DNA of 64,000 bases from Streptomyces sp. Y2F8-2 (GTDB taxonomy: Bacteria > Actinomycetota > Actinomycetes > Streptomycetales > Streptomycetaceae): NCBI RefSeq assembly GCF_014905555.1, contig NZ_BNGS01000007.1, positions 310,001-374,000 on the forward strand, in the 5' to 3' direction. Positions 16,754 through 24,257 of the stretch are shown here, one piece after another. Made by a program: the position numbers and the translations under genes. The notes below the pieces were generated by a model. The model made no database searches. It was not told where the DNA came from and worked only from the letters and a program-made list of their open reading frames with translations. The stretch's first letter is position 1; each line of letters starts with the position of its first letter.

Positions 16754-16900
16754 GGCCCATTCCCCTTACCGATCAGTAACGTCCCTTGGTGCCCGACCTT
16801 AGCGTGGGGGCGGGCCCCCCGGAAATCCCCGCACCGACGGGGGGAACGCGTTGTCCACAGGCCCCCCATGAGCCGAGTTCAGGCCGTAATCTCGGCGTTC

Positions 16901-17884
16901 ATGGAGCAGAGGCATCTCGGCCGTACCGGCCTTCGTGTGTCGCGGATCGGGCTCGGCACCCTGACGTGGGGCCGCGACACGGACGAGCACGACGCCGCGG
17001 ACCAGTTGAAGGTGTTCTGGGAGGCGGGCGGGACCCTCGTCGACACGGCGGACGTGTACGGGGACGGGGAGGCCGAGTATCTGCTCGGGCGGCTCATGGA
17101 CGGCCTCGTGCCCCGCCGGGACCTGGTGATCTCGACGAAGGCGGGCAGCGTCCCCGACCCGGACCGTCGCTTCGACTGCTCGCGCGGTCATCTCCTCTCC
17201 GCTCTGGACGCCTCGCTCGCCCGCCTGGGCACGGACTACGTCGATGTCTGGCACGTCCACGCCTTCGACCCGTACACCCCGCTGGAGGAGACCCTGCAGG
17301 CGCTCGACCTGGCGGTCGGCAGCGGCCGGGCGCGGTATGCGGGGGTGTCCAACTTCTGCGGCTGGCAGCTGGCGAAGGCGGCGACGTGGCAGCTCGCGGC
17401 GCCGGGCGTGAGGACCCGGATCGCCAGTACGCAGATGGAGTACTCGCTGCTGCAGCGGGGAGTGGAACGGGAGGTGCTGCCCGCGGCGCTGGACCTGGGG
17501 GTCGGGTTGCTGCCGTCGTCTCCGCTGGGCCGGGGTGTGCTGACCGGCAAGTACCGGCACTCGACACCGGCCGACTCGCGCGGGGCGTCGGAGCACATGG
17601 GGCCGTTCGTCGCGCCCTACCTCGACGACACCGCGAGCAGCATCGTCGACGCGGTGCAGACGGCCGCCGACGGGCTCGCCGCGACGCCGTTGCAGGTGGC
17701 GCTGGCGTGGGTGCGGGACCGGCCGGGTGTGGTCGCGCCGATCGTCGGCGCGCGCAACGCGCAGCAGCTCACGGCGGCGTTGTCAGTGGAGGCGCTTAGT
17801 CTTCCGGACGAGATCTGCCGGGCGCTGGACGATGTGTCGGCCCCGGTGCACCGCTATCCCGATCACGACTGGAGCACGCTGTGA
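16901..17884 (+). CDS. aldo/keto reductase
   Basis: A 327-residue NADPH-dependent aldo/keto reductase of the AKR11-13 type. The catalytic tetrad is visible: Asp and Tyr in DTADVYGDGEAE (about residues 46-57), Lys in ISTKAGS (about 78) and His in WHVHAFDPYTP (about 119). The cofactor-binding IVGARNAQQL segment is near residue 285. The ATG at 16901 matches the family N-terminus and has a TAATCT -10-like hexamer eight bases upstream, so translation may be leaderless; an ATG at 16868 is an alternative. Its stop overlaps the start of the RecD2-like gene, so the two are coupled, an association with no obvious metabolic sense. Confidence 0.85.
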   Translation: MEQRHLGRTGLRVSRIGLGTLTWGRDTDEHDAADQLKVFWEAGGTLVDTADVYGDGEAEYLLGRLMDGLVPRRDLVISTKAGSVPDPDRRFDCSRGHLLSALDASLARLGTDYVDVWHVHAFDPYTPLEETLQALDLAVGSGRARYAGVSNFCGWQLAKAATWQLAAPGVRTRIASTQMEYSLLQRGVEREVLPAALDLGVGLLPSSPLGRGVLTGKYRHSTPADSRGASEHMGPFVAPYLDDTASSIVDAVQTAADGLAATPLQVALAWVRDRPGVVAPIVGARNAQQLTAALSVEALSLPDEICRALDDVSAPVHRYPDHDWSTL

Positions 17885-20118
17885 CCACGGACCCGGAGAC
17901 GACGGAGACGGCCCCTCGGGCGGAGGACGGGGCCGGGACCGCCGGGGGCGGCGGTGCGGGGAGCGACAGGGCCGCGGACCCGATGCCCGCAGAGGGGCTC
18001 GCCGAGGGCTCCGGGGACGAGGCGCCGGCGGACGGCGGCCCGGACCCGGCGGACGGCTCCCCTGATCCCTCGCAGGACGCCGCCGAGGGCGAGGGTGCCG
18101 CGCCCGAGATGTCCGAGGCCGAGGCCGAGCTGGCCGCTCAGCGGGTCGAGCGGGAGCGGATCGAGCGGCGGAAGGCCGCGAAGCAGGGACCCGTCGAGGC
18201 CGGTGGGAAGCTCAGCGGGAAGGCCGCCGACCTGCTCGCCGCCGTGCGGGCCGTGGAGAGCGGTGAGAAGCCGGTGGCGAGCGCCTTCAGCAAGCCCACG
18301 CCCGCACCGCGCCGCCCCACCGCCCCCGAGCCGGTGCGGCGCCCCCAGCCCGTGGCGGCCGCCGCGGCGCCTCCCGCCGCCGAGACGGTGGCGGCGGTGC
18401 GGGCCGTCCTGGCCGAGGGCGGCGCCCCGGACACACTCGCCCTCCAGGTCGCCGAGGTGCTCGGCGAGGGTGCGGAGGCGCAGCTGCGCTCCGACCCCTG
18501 GCAGCTGCTGCGCGTCTTCGGACTGCGCCCCGAGCAGGCCGACACCTTCGCCCGCGCCCTGCTCGGCGCGGATTGCCGCCCGGACGACGAGCGCCGGGCC
18601 CGTGCGATGACGGTCTGGCTGCTGGAGCAGGCGGCCCTGGCCGGGCACACCGCCCTGGAGGTCCCGGCCCTGGAGGCGGCGCTCGGCCGGCGCCAGGTGC
18701 CGGACCCCGAGGCGGCCGTGCGCGACACCATCGCCGAGGGCGAGGCCCTGGTCTTCCAGGACGCCCTGGAGTCGGCCCCACCGGGCGACGACGAGGAACA
18801 GGAGCGCCCGGTGCGCGTCCTGATCGGCCTGGAGCGGTACGCGCTCGCGGAGGAGAGCCTCGCCGACGGACTGGCCCGGCTGGTCGGCTCCGTGCCGAAG
18901 GAGGACGGCGCGGCGGAGGACTGGCAGCGGGCGGCCCGGTCGGCGGCGGGTTCCGCGGCAGAATTGATCGGTGCGGTCGCGGGGCACGGCCTGGTACTGC
19001 ACACCGGGTCGGAGGCGTCCCGCATCGAGCCGGCGACTCTGCTGCGTGCGGCACGCCGGCTCGGGCTGCGCGCCTGGGCCGCCACGCACAGCCCGGCCGG
19101 CCGCGACCAGTTCGGCGCGCTGCTGGCCCGCCTCGACCTGCCGGACGACGGGCGAACGCAGCCGCCGCTCGCCACCGTCGCGGGCCTCCTGTCCGGTGGC
19201 GAGGGTCCCGGGCGGGACGCCGACGGCGCGCTGGACCTCGATCTGCTCGTCGTGCTGGACGCGCCCCAGCTGGATGTCGAGACAGCGGCCCTGCTCGTCG
19301 AGTCGCTGCCCGACGGGGCCCGGCTGGTGCTGAGCGGCGACCCGGGTGTGCTCTGGTCGGTCGGCCCCGGACGCGTGTTCGGGGACCTGCTCGCGGCCCG
19401 CGTATGCCCGCAGATCGCCTCGCGGACCCCCGACCCGGGCCCGCTCGGCGAACTGGTCTCCGCCGTCGGCATCGGTGAGCTGCCGCAGGTCGACGCGCCC
19501 GGCAAGGAGGTCGTGATCGTGCCGGTGCGGGACGCCGGGGAGGCCGTGCACCGGACCGTGCAACTGGTCGCGGACTCGGTGCCGCGGGCGATCGGGGTTC
19601 CGGCGGAGGAGACGCAGGTGATCACCCCGGGCCACGGCGGCGCTGCGGGCACCCGCGCGCTGAACGCGGCACTGAAGGAACGGCTGAACCCGGGCCCGGG
19701 TCGCTTCGGCGGCTTCGACCCGGGCGACCGGATCGCCTACTCCCCCGCGCCGGGGCGTACGCTGCCGGGCCGTGTCGTGAAGGGCGACGCCGAGGGGCTG
19801 CACCTGGAGTGCGCGGGCGTCTCCGTGGTGGTGCCGAAGGAGCGGGTGGAGCAGACCCTGCGGCACGGCTGGGCGCTGACCGCGCACCAGGCGGTGGGGC
19901 AGCGGTGGCCGGCGGTGGTCGTGGTCCTGCCGGGCGACGCCGCCCAGAGCCTCACCCGGCCGTGGGTCTACACGGCCTTCGGCCGCGCGGTGCGCCATCT
20001 GTCGGTGGTGCACGGCGCGGACCAGGCCCTGCCGCGGGCCGTGGCGGAGATCCAGGCCAAGCCGCGTACGACCCGCCTGCTCGCGCTGCTGAGGCCCCAG
20101 GTCCCGACGTCGGACTGA
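17881..20118 (+). CDS. RecD2-like helicase-fold protein lacking a Walker A motif
   Basis: A 745-residue protein. Residues 1-130 are acidic, Ala/Pro-rich and probably disordered; then come helix-hairpin-helix-like elements (LLRVFGLRPEQADTFA, about 211-226) and a superfamily 1 helicase core. Core motifs line up with RecD2: LVVLDAPQLD for motif II, LVLSGDPGVLWSVGPG for motif III, GGAAGTRALNAALKERLNP, ALTAHQAVGQRWPAVVVVLP for motif V, and YTAFGRAVRHLSVV for motif VI. The P-loop position (about 371-380) reads LVLHTGSEASR, without GKT, and the DExx box reads DAPQ. It should therefore not hydrolyse ATP as helicases do and is better called a pseudo-helicase. It starts with a GTG overlapping the aldo/keto reductase stop. 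Confidence 0.75.
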   Translation: MTTDPETTETAPRAEDGAGTAGGGGAGSDRAADPMPAEGLAEGSGDEAPADGGPDPADGSPDPSQDAAEGEGAAPEMSEAEAELAAQRVERERIERRKAAKQGPVEAGGKLSGKAADLLAAVRAVESGEKPVASAFSKPTPAPRRPTAPEPVRRPQPVAAAAAPPAAETVAAVRAVLAEGGAPDTLALQVAEVLGEGAEAQLRSDPWQLLRVFGLRPEQADTFARALLGADCRPDDERRARAMTVWLLEQAALAGHTALEVPALEAALGRRQVPDPEAAVRDTIAEGEALVFQDALESAPPGDDEEQERPVRVLIGLERYALAEESLADGLARLVGSVPKEDGAAEDWQRAARSAAGSAAELIGAVAGHGLVLHTGSEASRIEPATLLRAARRLGLRAWAATHSPAGRDQFGALLARLDLPDDGRTQPPLATVAGLLSGGEGPGRDADGALDLDLLVVLDAPQLDVETAALLVESLPDGARLVLSGDPGVLWSVGPGRVFGDLLAARVCPQIASRTPDPGPLGELVSAVGIGELPQVDAPGKEVVIVPVRDAGEAVHRTVQLVADSVPRAIGVPAEETQVITPGHGGAAGTRALNAALKERLNPGPGRFGGFDPGDRIAYSPAPGRTLPGRVVKGDAEGLHLECAGVSVVVPKERVEQTLRHGWALTAHQAVGQRWPAVVVVLPGDAAQSLTRPWVYTAFGRAVRHLSVVHGADQALPRAVAEIQAKPRTTRLLALLRPQVPTSD

Positions 20119-20159
20119 GAGAGGCACCTCACTACGGCGGGGCTCTCACCTCGGGGGGT

Positions 20160-20202
20160 CCCGGCGGTGCCGTGCAGCCCCAGGTCACACGGCACCGCCG
20201 GG
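20160..20202. terminator. bidirectional terminator
   Basis: A perfect 15-bp stem (20160-20174 with 20188-20202) closes a 13-base loop between two convergent genes. It ends the RecD2-like transcript and the minus-strand gene ending at 20220. Confidence 0.75.
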
Positions 20203-20219
20203 GAAGCCCCTGCTGACGA

Positions 20220-20912
20220 TCAACGATCCAGCGGTTCCAGGTCCTCGTCGTCGTCCAGCTCGAGCTCGTCGTCCTCCAGCACCTCGCCCCGCAGCTCCTC
20301 GTCGTCCGCCTCCTCGTCGAAGACGGAGCTGACGTCGAAACGGCAGATCACCCGCTGGGGATCGACCTGCTCGAAGGGCGCCTCCAGCCACTCCCCCGGC
20401 TCGGCCGGTTCCTCGGCGGCCACCACCCACAGCGTGGAGTCGCCCTCCTCGAGGCCGAACTCCTTGTGCCGGGAGGCGATCTCGTCCGGTTCGAACTCCC
20501 CGAAGAGCACGCCCAGCGCGCCGTGGACGGTGCCGGCCGACGACGCCGGCGCGGTCTCCTCGTCCGCGGCCTCCACGCGCTCCGCCTGTGCCAGCAGCCG
20601 CTGGGGCTCCGCCACCGCGTAGTCCCGGCGGATCAGGACGCTCAGCGCGCTCGGTTCCTCGGGGCCCGTGTACGGCGGAAGAGGCTCCTCCGCACCGGGG
20701 ATCTCGAAGGGGGTGACCTCGTCGTAGCGGTCGTAGAGCAGCTCGTCGTACTCCTCGGCCGCCGCGGCCAGCTCGTTGAACGCCTCGTAGACGGCCGGGT
20801 CGTCCTCACCCGTCCTGCGCTCGACCGCGGCAAGGTGGCGGTCGAGTGCGGTCTTGACCGCCTCGGCGGCGGCACGTACCTCGGCAGCGGTGGGCTGCGC
20901 AGCATCAGACAT
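20220..20912 (-). CDS. acidic conserved hypothetical protein
   Basis: A 230-residue protein that I do not recognise beyond being widely conserved in Streptomyces. The first 75 residues are helical and Ala/Glu-rich; the middle contains a folded-looking segment with LWVVAAEEPAEPGEWLEAPFEQVDPQRVICRFDV. The last 30 residues are almost all Asp, Glu and Leu (a strongly acidic tail). No signal peptide or membrane helix is present. ATG at 20912. It is divergent from the small DUF5703 gene at 20960 with only 47 bp between the start codons, so their promoters must overlap. Confidence 0.7.
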   Translation of the reverse strand: MSDAAQPTAAEVRAAAEAVKTALDRHLAAVERRTGEDDPAVYEAFNELAAAAEEYDELLYDRYDEVTPFEIPGAEEPLPPYTGPEEPSALSVLIRRDYAVAEPQRLLAQAERVEAADEETAPASSAGTVHGALGVLFGEFEPDEIASRHKEFGLEEGDSTLWVVAAEEPAEPGEWLEAPFEQVDPQRVICRFDVSSVFDEEADDEELRGEVLEDDELELDDDEDLEPLDR

Positions 20913-20959
20913 AGTGCAGACGCTATCCGTACCGGGCCCCAGCCCGCACAATAGATGCG

Positions 20960-21148
20960 ATGCCGGAATACGAATTTGTCGACGTGTACGTACCGCGCGG
21001 GGTCTCCCGCAAGGACGCCACACGCCTGCTGACGGAGCATGCCGAGTACGGACACTGGGAGTTGGACCGCCTGAGCCTGCTGCGCGACGGGAGCCGCAGG
21101 GTGCGGTTGCGCCGGCGGATCATCCGCCAGGTGCGCGCCACGTGGTGA
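20960..21148 (+). CDS. DUF5703 family small protein
   Basis: A 62-residue actinobacterial protein starting MPEYEFVDVYVPRGVSRKDATRLLTEHAEYG, with an Arg-rich C-terminal half (SRRVRLRRRIIRQV). This matches the DUF5703 family, which has no known function. No Shine-Dalgarno precedes the ATG, but CACAAT lies eight bases upstream, so the message is probably leaderless. It reads away from the acidic protein gene and ends at the strong terminator at 21163-21200. Confidence 0.75.
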   Translation: MPEYEFVDVYVPRGVSRKDATRLLTEHAEYGHWELDRLSLLRDGSRRVRLRRRIIRQVRATW

Positions 21149-21162
21149 GCAAAGGTGGCTGA

Positions 21163-21200
21163 AACGGATCGGGCCCCGCACGGACGGGGCCCGATCCGTT
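21163..21200. terminator. bidirectional terminator between DUF5703 gene and long chaplin
   Basis: A perfect 16-bp stem (21163-21178 with 21185-21200) closes a six-base loop. It lies 14 bp after the DUF5703 stop and 38 bp before the chaplin stop on the other strand. Confidence 0.85.
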
Positions 21201-21237
21201 CAGTCGGCCACGGGGGAAGCAGGCGGCGCCGGTGCCG

Positions 21238-22026
21238 CTACGCGTGCGCCCGCGCCCTGCGGTAGAGCAGCGCGCCGCCGAGCAGGGCTCCCGCGCCGAC
21301 CGGCGCCAGGAGGCCGAGCGGCAGGTCGCTACCGGTGTGGGCGAGCTGTGCGGTGGCCGCCGGCTGGGTGACGGACTGACCGCCGGGGTGGTTGACGTGG
21401 GTGCCGCCGCCCGGCTGCTGCGGAGTGCCGGGGTGACGGGGCGTGCCGGGAGGCGTGGTGGTGCCGCCGCCGGGAGGCGTGGTACTGCCCCCGCCGCCGG
21501 GAGGCGTGGTCCCGCCACCGCCACCGGGAGGCGTCGTCCCGCCACCGCCACCAGGAGGCGTCGTCCCGCCACCGCCGCCGGGCGGCGTGGTGGAGTGGCC
21601 GCCGCCCGGGTTGGCGCAGTCGTTGCCGCCCGCCGGGTTGCCGATCCCGCCCACGTTGACGGAGTTGCCGCACACGTTCACCGGCACGTCGACCGGCACC
21701 TGCACGGTGTTGCCCGAGCCGACGCCGGGCGAGTCGCCGGTGTGCCCGCCGGCGTGGGCGCCGCCCCCGCCGCCGGACTGGCTGCCGGTGTTCGCGCACG
21801 TGTTGCCGGCCGCCGGGTTGAGCAGCCCGATGACGTTCACGGTGTTGCCGCAGACGTTCACCGGCACGTGCACGGGCACCTGCACCAGGTTGCCCGACAG
21901 CACGCCGGGCGAGTTGCTGGCGGAGCCGTTCGCTCCGGCGTCGGCGTGCGCGTAGCCGCCGGTGACGGCGAGGACTCCGGTCGCCGCCGCCATGGTCATC
22001 AGGCCCTTGCGGGTGACCTGTCGCAT
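21238..22026 (-). CDS. chpC: long chaplin, sortase-anchored (ChpC-like)
   Basis: A 262-residue secreted surface protein. A signal peptide occupies about residues 1-30, followed by two chaplin domains (about 34-73 and 95-135, each with VPVNVCGN and a second Cys). A spacer of GGGGTTPP repeats comes next, then the class E sortase signal LAHTG (about residue 230), a hydrophobic helix and the basic tail RRARAHA. Long chaplins are covalently attached to peptidoglycan and anchor the amyloid-like sheath of aerial hyphae and spores. Position next to a ChpH-like short chaplin matches S. coelicolor chpC-chpH. ATG at 22026 has AGGGAA upstream. I could not find a convincing BldN-type promoter by eye. Confidence 0.9.
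   Translation of the reverse strand: MRQVTRKGLMTMAAATGVLAVTGGYAHADAGANGSASNSPGVLSGNLVQVPVHVPVNVCGNTVNVIGLLNPAAGNTCANTGSQSGGGGGAHAGGHTGDSPGVGSGNTVQVPVDVPVNVCGNSVNVGGIGNPAGGNDCANPGGGHSTTPPGGGGGTTPPGGGGGTTPPGGGGGTTPPGGGGSTTPPGGGTTTPPGTPRHPGTPQQPGGGTHVNHPGGQSVTQPAATAQLAHTGSDLPLGLLAPVGAGALLGGALLYRRARAHA
21449..21595 (-). repeat. 27-bp tandem repeats encoding GGGGGTTPP units of the chaplin spacer
   Basis: On the coding strand the chaplin spacer consists of four to five near-identical units of GGGGGTTPP (27 bp each), degenerating into TTTPPGTPRHPG at the end. Such in-frame repeats are prone to length variation between strains. Confidence 0.8.
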
Positions 22027-22105
22027 TGCTGATTTCCCTGTCTTCGAGCTGGTCGTGGACCTTCGGAACGCGTCCCGCGCGGTGGGCGCGGACGCGGAGG
22101 AACCG

Positions 22106-22144
22106 GTCGGCCCCGGAGCGCATGGCACGCACTCCGGGGCCGAC
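22106..22144 (-). terminator. terminator after the short chaplin gene
   Basis: A perfect 13-bp stem GTCGGCCCCGGAG/CTCCGGGGCCGAC (22106-22118 with 22132-22144) closes a 13-base loop 50 bp beyond the chpH stop. It separates the two chaplin transcripts. Confidence 0.7.
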
Positions 22145-22194
22145 GGACTCACACCCTCACGGGGTTCGGGCCCCTCATGGGGTGAGGCACCACG

Positions 22195-22428
22195 TCAGTG
22201 GTTGATGCAGGTGTTGCCGAAGGCGGGGTTCAGCAGCCCGATCACCGAGATCGTGTTGCCGCAGACGTTCACCGGGACGTGCACCGGAACCTGGATCACA
22301 TTGCCCGACACGACACCCGGGGAGTGCGTGGCGGCACCCTGGGCGCCGGAGTCGGCGACAGCCAGACCCGCACCCGCGAGAACCAGACCACCGGTGGCAG
22401 CCGCAGCAGCGACGACCTTCTTGATCAT
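22195..22428 (-). CDS. chpH: short chaplin (ChpH-like)
   Basis: A 77-residue secreted chaplin with a signal peptide (about residues 1-26, MIKKVVAAAAATGGLVLAG) and one chaplin domain with the conserved VPVNVCGN and TCIN cysteines, which form an intramolecular disulfide. Nearly every residue matches my memory of S. coelicolor ChpH. Short chaplins self-assemble into amyloid fibrils that lower surface tension so aerial hyphae can leave the medium. A strong AAGGAGG precedes the ATG. The domain is also very similar to the first chaplin domain of the neighbouring long chaplin. Confidence 0.93.
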   Translation of the reverse strand: MIKKVVAAAAATGGLVLAGAGLAVADSGAQGAATHSPGVVSGNVIQVPVHVPVNVCGNTISVIGLLNPAFGNTCINH

Positions 22429-22579
22429 TATTCCTCCTTGTTGGCAAAGCGATCCAAGCCTCGGACCGCATCACGTGTAACGAGGAGGGAGTAATGGAGC
22501 TACGAGCGTATGGTCGCATTCACTCGTCCCGGCGTGTTCCCGTACACGCTGGCGAATAGCGCACTGGACCGGCGCCGGC

Positions 22580-23905
22580 TCAGGACGCGTCGATGAACCG
22601 GTCCAGCACCCGCACGCCGAACTGCAGCGCGTCCACCGGCACCCGCTCGTCGACCCCGTGGAACATGCCCGCGAAGTCCAGCTCCGGCGGCAGCTTCAGC
22701 GGCGCGAAGCCGAAGCCCCGGATGCCGAGGTCGTCGAAGGACTTGGCGTCCGTGCCGCCGGAGAGCATGTACGGGATCGCCTTCGCGGCCGGGTCCTCCG
22801 CCAGCAGCGCCGACTGCATCGCCTCGACCAGCGCGCCGTCGAAGCCCGTCTCCACGGCCTTGTCGGCGTGCACGTCCTCACGCCGCACGTTCGGCCCGAG
22901 GATCCGGTCCACGTCGGCGAGGAACTCCTCCTCGAAGCCGGGCAGGAAGCGCCCGTCGACGTGCGCGGTGGCCTCGCCGGGAATGACGTTCACCTTGTAA
23001 CCGGCGTTCAGCTGGGTGGGGTTGGCGGTGTTGCTCAGGGTCGCGCCGATCAGCTTGGCGATGCCGCCGAGCTTGGCGAGGGTGCCCTCCATGTTCTCCG
23101 GGTCGAGTTCGGTGCCGAGCGCGTCGCCGAGTTCGTCGAGGAAGGCCCGCGTCGTCTTGGTGACCCGCACCGGGAACTTGTGCCGGCCGAGGCGTGCCAC
23201 GGCTTCGGACAGCTCGGTGATCGCGTTGTCCCGGTGGATCATCGACCCGTGGCCCGCGGTGCCGGCCACGGTGAGCTTCATCCAGTGCATGCCCTTCTCG
23301 GCCGTCTGGATCAGGTAGAGCCGGCGCTGCTCGTTCACCGTGAACGAGAAACCGCCCACTTCGCTGATGGCCTCGGTGACGCCCTCGAAGAGGTCGCGGT
23401 GGTTGTCGACCAGGTACCGGGCGCCGTAGGTGCCGCCCGCCTCCTCGTCGGCGAGGAAGGCGAGGACGATGTCGCGCGGCGGCCTGCGCCCGCTGCGCAG
23501 CCGGTCGCGGACGACCGCCAGGGTCATGGCGTCCATGTCCTTCATGTCGACCGCGCCGCGCCCCCACACGCATCCGTCGGCGATCTCGCCGGAGAACGGG
23601 TGGTGCGTCCAGTCGTCCGCGTTGGCGGGCACGACGTCGGTGTGGCCGTGGATGAGCAGCGCGGGCCGTGAGGGGTCCTCGCCCTCGATACGGGCCACCG
23701 TGGAGGCACGGCCCGGGTGCGACTCGAAGATCTTCGGTTCGAGCCCCACCTCGGCGAGCTTCTCTGCGACGTACTCGGCAGCCCTGCGCTCGCCGGGACC
23801 CGAGTGGTCGCCGTAGTTGCTGGTGTCGATCTGGATCAGCTCACGGCAGAGGTCGACGACCTCGTCCTCGCCGGTGACGCTCCTGGCCGTGCCGGTGTCG
23901 GTCAC
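22580..23905 (-). CDS. M20/M25/M40 family metallo-hydrolase (peptidase)
   Basis: A 441-residue zinc peptidase of the ArgE/DapE/CPG2 family. Metal ligands are visible in LLIHGHTDVVPA (His, Asp; about residues 84-95), GRGAVDMKDM (about 117), LADEEAGG (catalytic Glu-Glu, about 148) and the C-terminal FHGVDERV (His, about 417). The inserted dimerisation domain runs from about 190 to 330. It probably hydrolyses an acylated amino acid or dipeptide in the cytosol; the substrate is unknown. The GTG at 23905 has GGAGGAAG upstream; a longer frame starting at 23992 lacks support. Confidence 0.88.
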   Translation of the reverse strand: MTDTGTARSVTGEDEVVDLCRELIQIDTSNYGDHSGPGERRAAEYVAEKLAEVGLEPKIFESHPGRASTVARIEGEDPSRPALLIHGHTDVVPANADDWTHHPFSGEIADGCVWGRGAVDMKDMDAMTLAVVRDRLRSGRRPPRDIVLAFLADEEAGGTYGARYLVDNHRDLFEGVTEAISEVGGFSFTVNEQRRLYLIQTAEKGMHWMKLTVAGTAGHGSMIHRDNAITELSEAVARLGRHKFPVRVTKTTRAFLDELGDALGTELDPENMEGTLAKLGGIAKLIGATLSNTANPTQLNAGYKVNVIPGEATAHVDGRFLPGFEEEFLADVDRILGPNVRREDVHADKAVETGFDGALVEAMQSALLAEDPAAKAIPYMLSGGTDAKSFDDLGIRGFGFAPLKLPPELDFAGMFHGVDERVPVDALQFGVRVLDRFIDAS

Positions 23906-24041
23906 GCTGCTTCCTCCCGGTTCCCTGCTGGTGGTCCTCCTCATCCTCCCCCCGACCCCCGCCGCGCCCCAAGGCGGTGTACGGCCCGTCACATGCCGTT
24001 CACGCGGGAACGGGGGTGATCGAACGCCGCCGAAAGCCTGG

Positions 24042-24047
24042 TAATGT
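24042..24047 (+). promoter_or_regulatory. -10 element of the tRNA-Leu promoter
   Basis: TAATGT lies 43 bases before the mature tRNA 5' end. No clear -35 can be placed at 16-18 bp, so only the -10 is called. Confidence 0.4.
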
Positions 24048-24089
24048 TTCCTTCGTCGCCGCGGGGGAAGCCCGCACGACAGACACCTT

Positions 24090-24174
24090 GTCCGGGTGGC
24101 GGAATGGCAGACGCGCTAGCTTGAGGTGCTAGTGCCCTTTATCGGGCGTGGGGGTTCAAGTCCCCCCTCGGACA
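24090..24174 (+). tRNA. tRNA-Leu (anticodon GAG)
   Basis: An 85-nt class II tRNA. The acceptor arm GTCCGGG pairs with CTCGGAC, followed by the discriminator A. The anticodon stem CTAGC/GCTAG closes the seven-base loop TTGAGGT, giving anticodon GAG at 24123-24125. A long variable arm (TGCCC-TTTATC-GGGCG) and the T arm GGGGG-TTCAAGT-CCCCC are intact. No CCA is encoded. It reads the CTC and CTT leucine codons. Confidence 0.95.
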
Positions 24175-24183
24175 CTTGAGGCG

Positions 24184-24215
24184 AAGGGTGCCGACCGGTT
24201 GGGGTCGGCACCCTT
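24184..24215 (+). terminator. terminator after tRNA-Leu
   Basis: A perfect 13-bp stem (24184-24196 with 24203-24215) closes a six-base loop, beginning ten bases after the tRNA. Confidence 0.75.
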
Positions 24216-24257
24216 TCGCGTGTGGCCCACCTCTCGGGCGGTTCCTAGACTCGAGGT

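Noticed and set aside
22026..22560. BldN-type promoters for the chaplin genes
   Set aside because: No clear -35/-10 pair of the type I remember could be placed on the minus strand at proper spacing.
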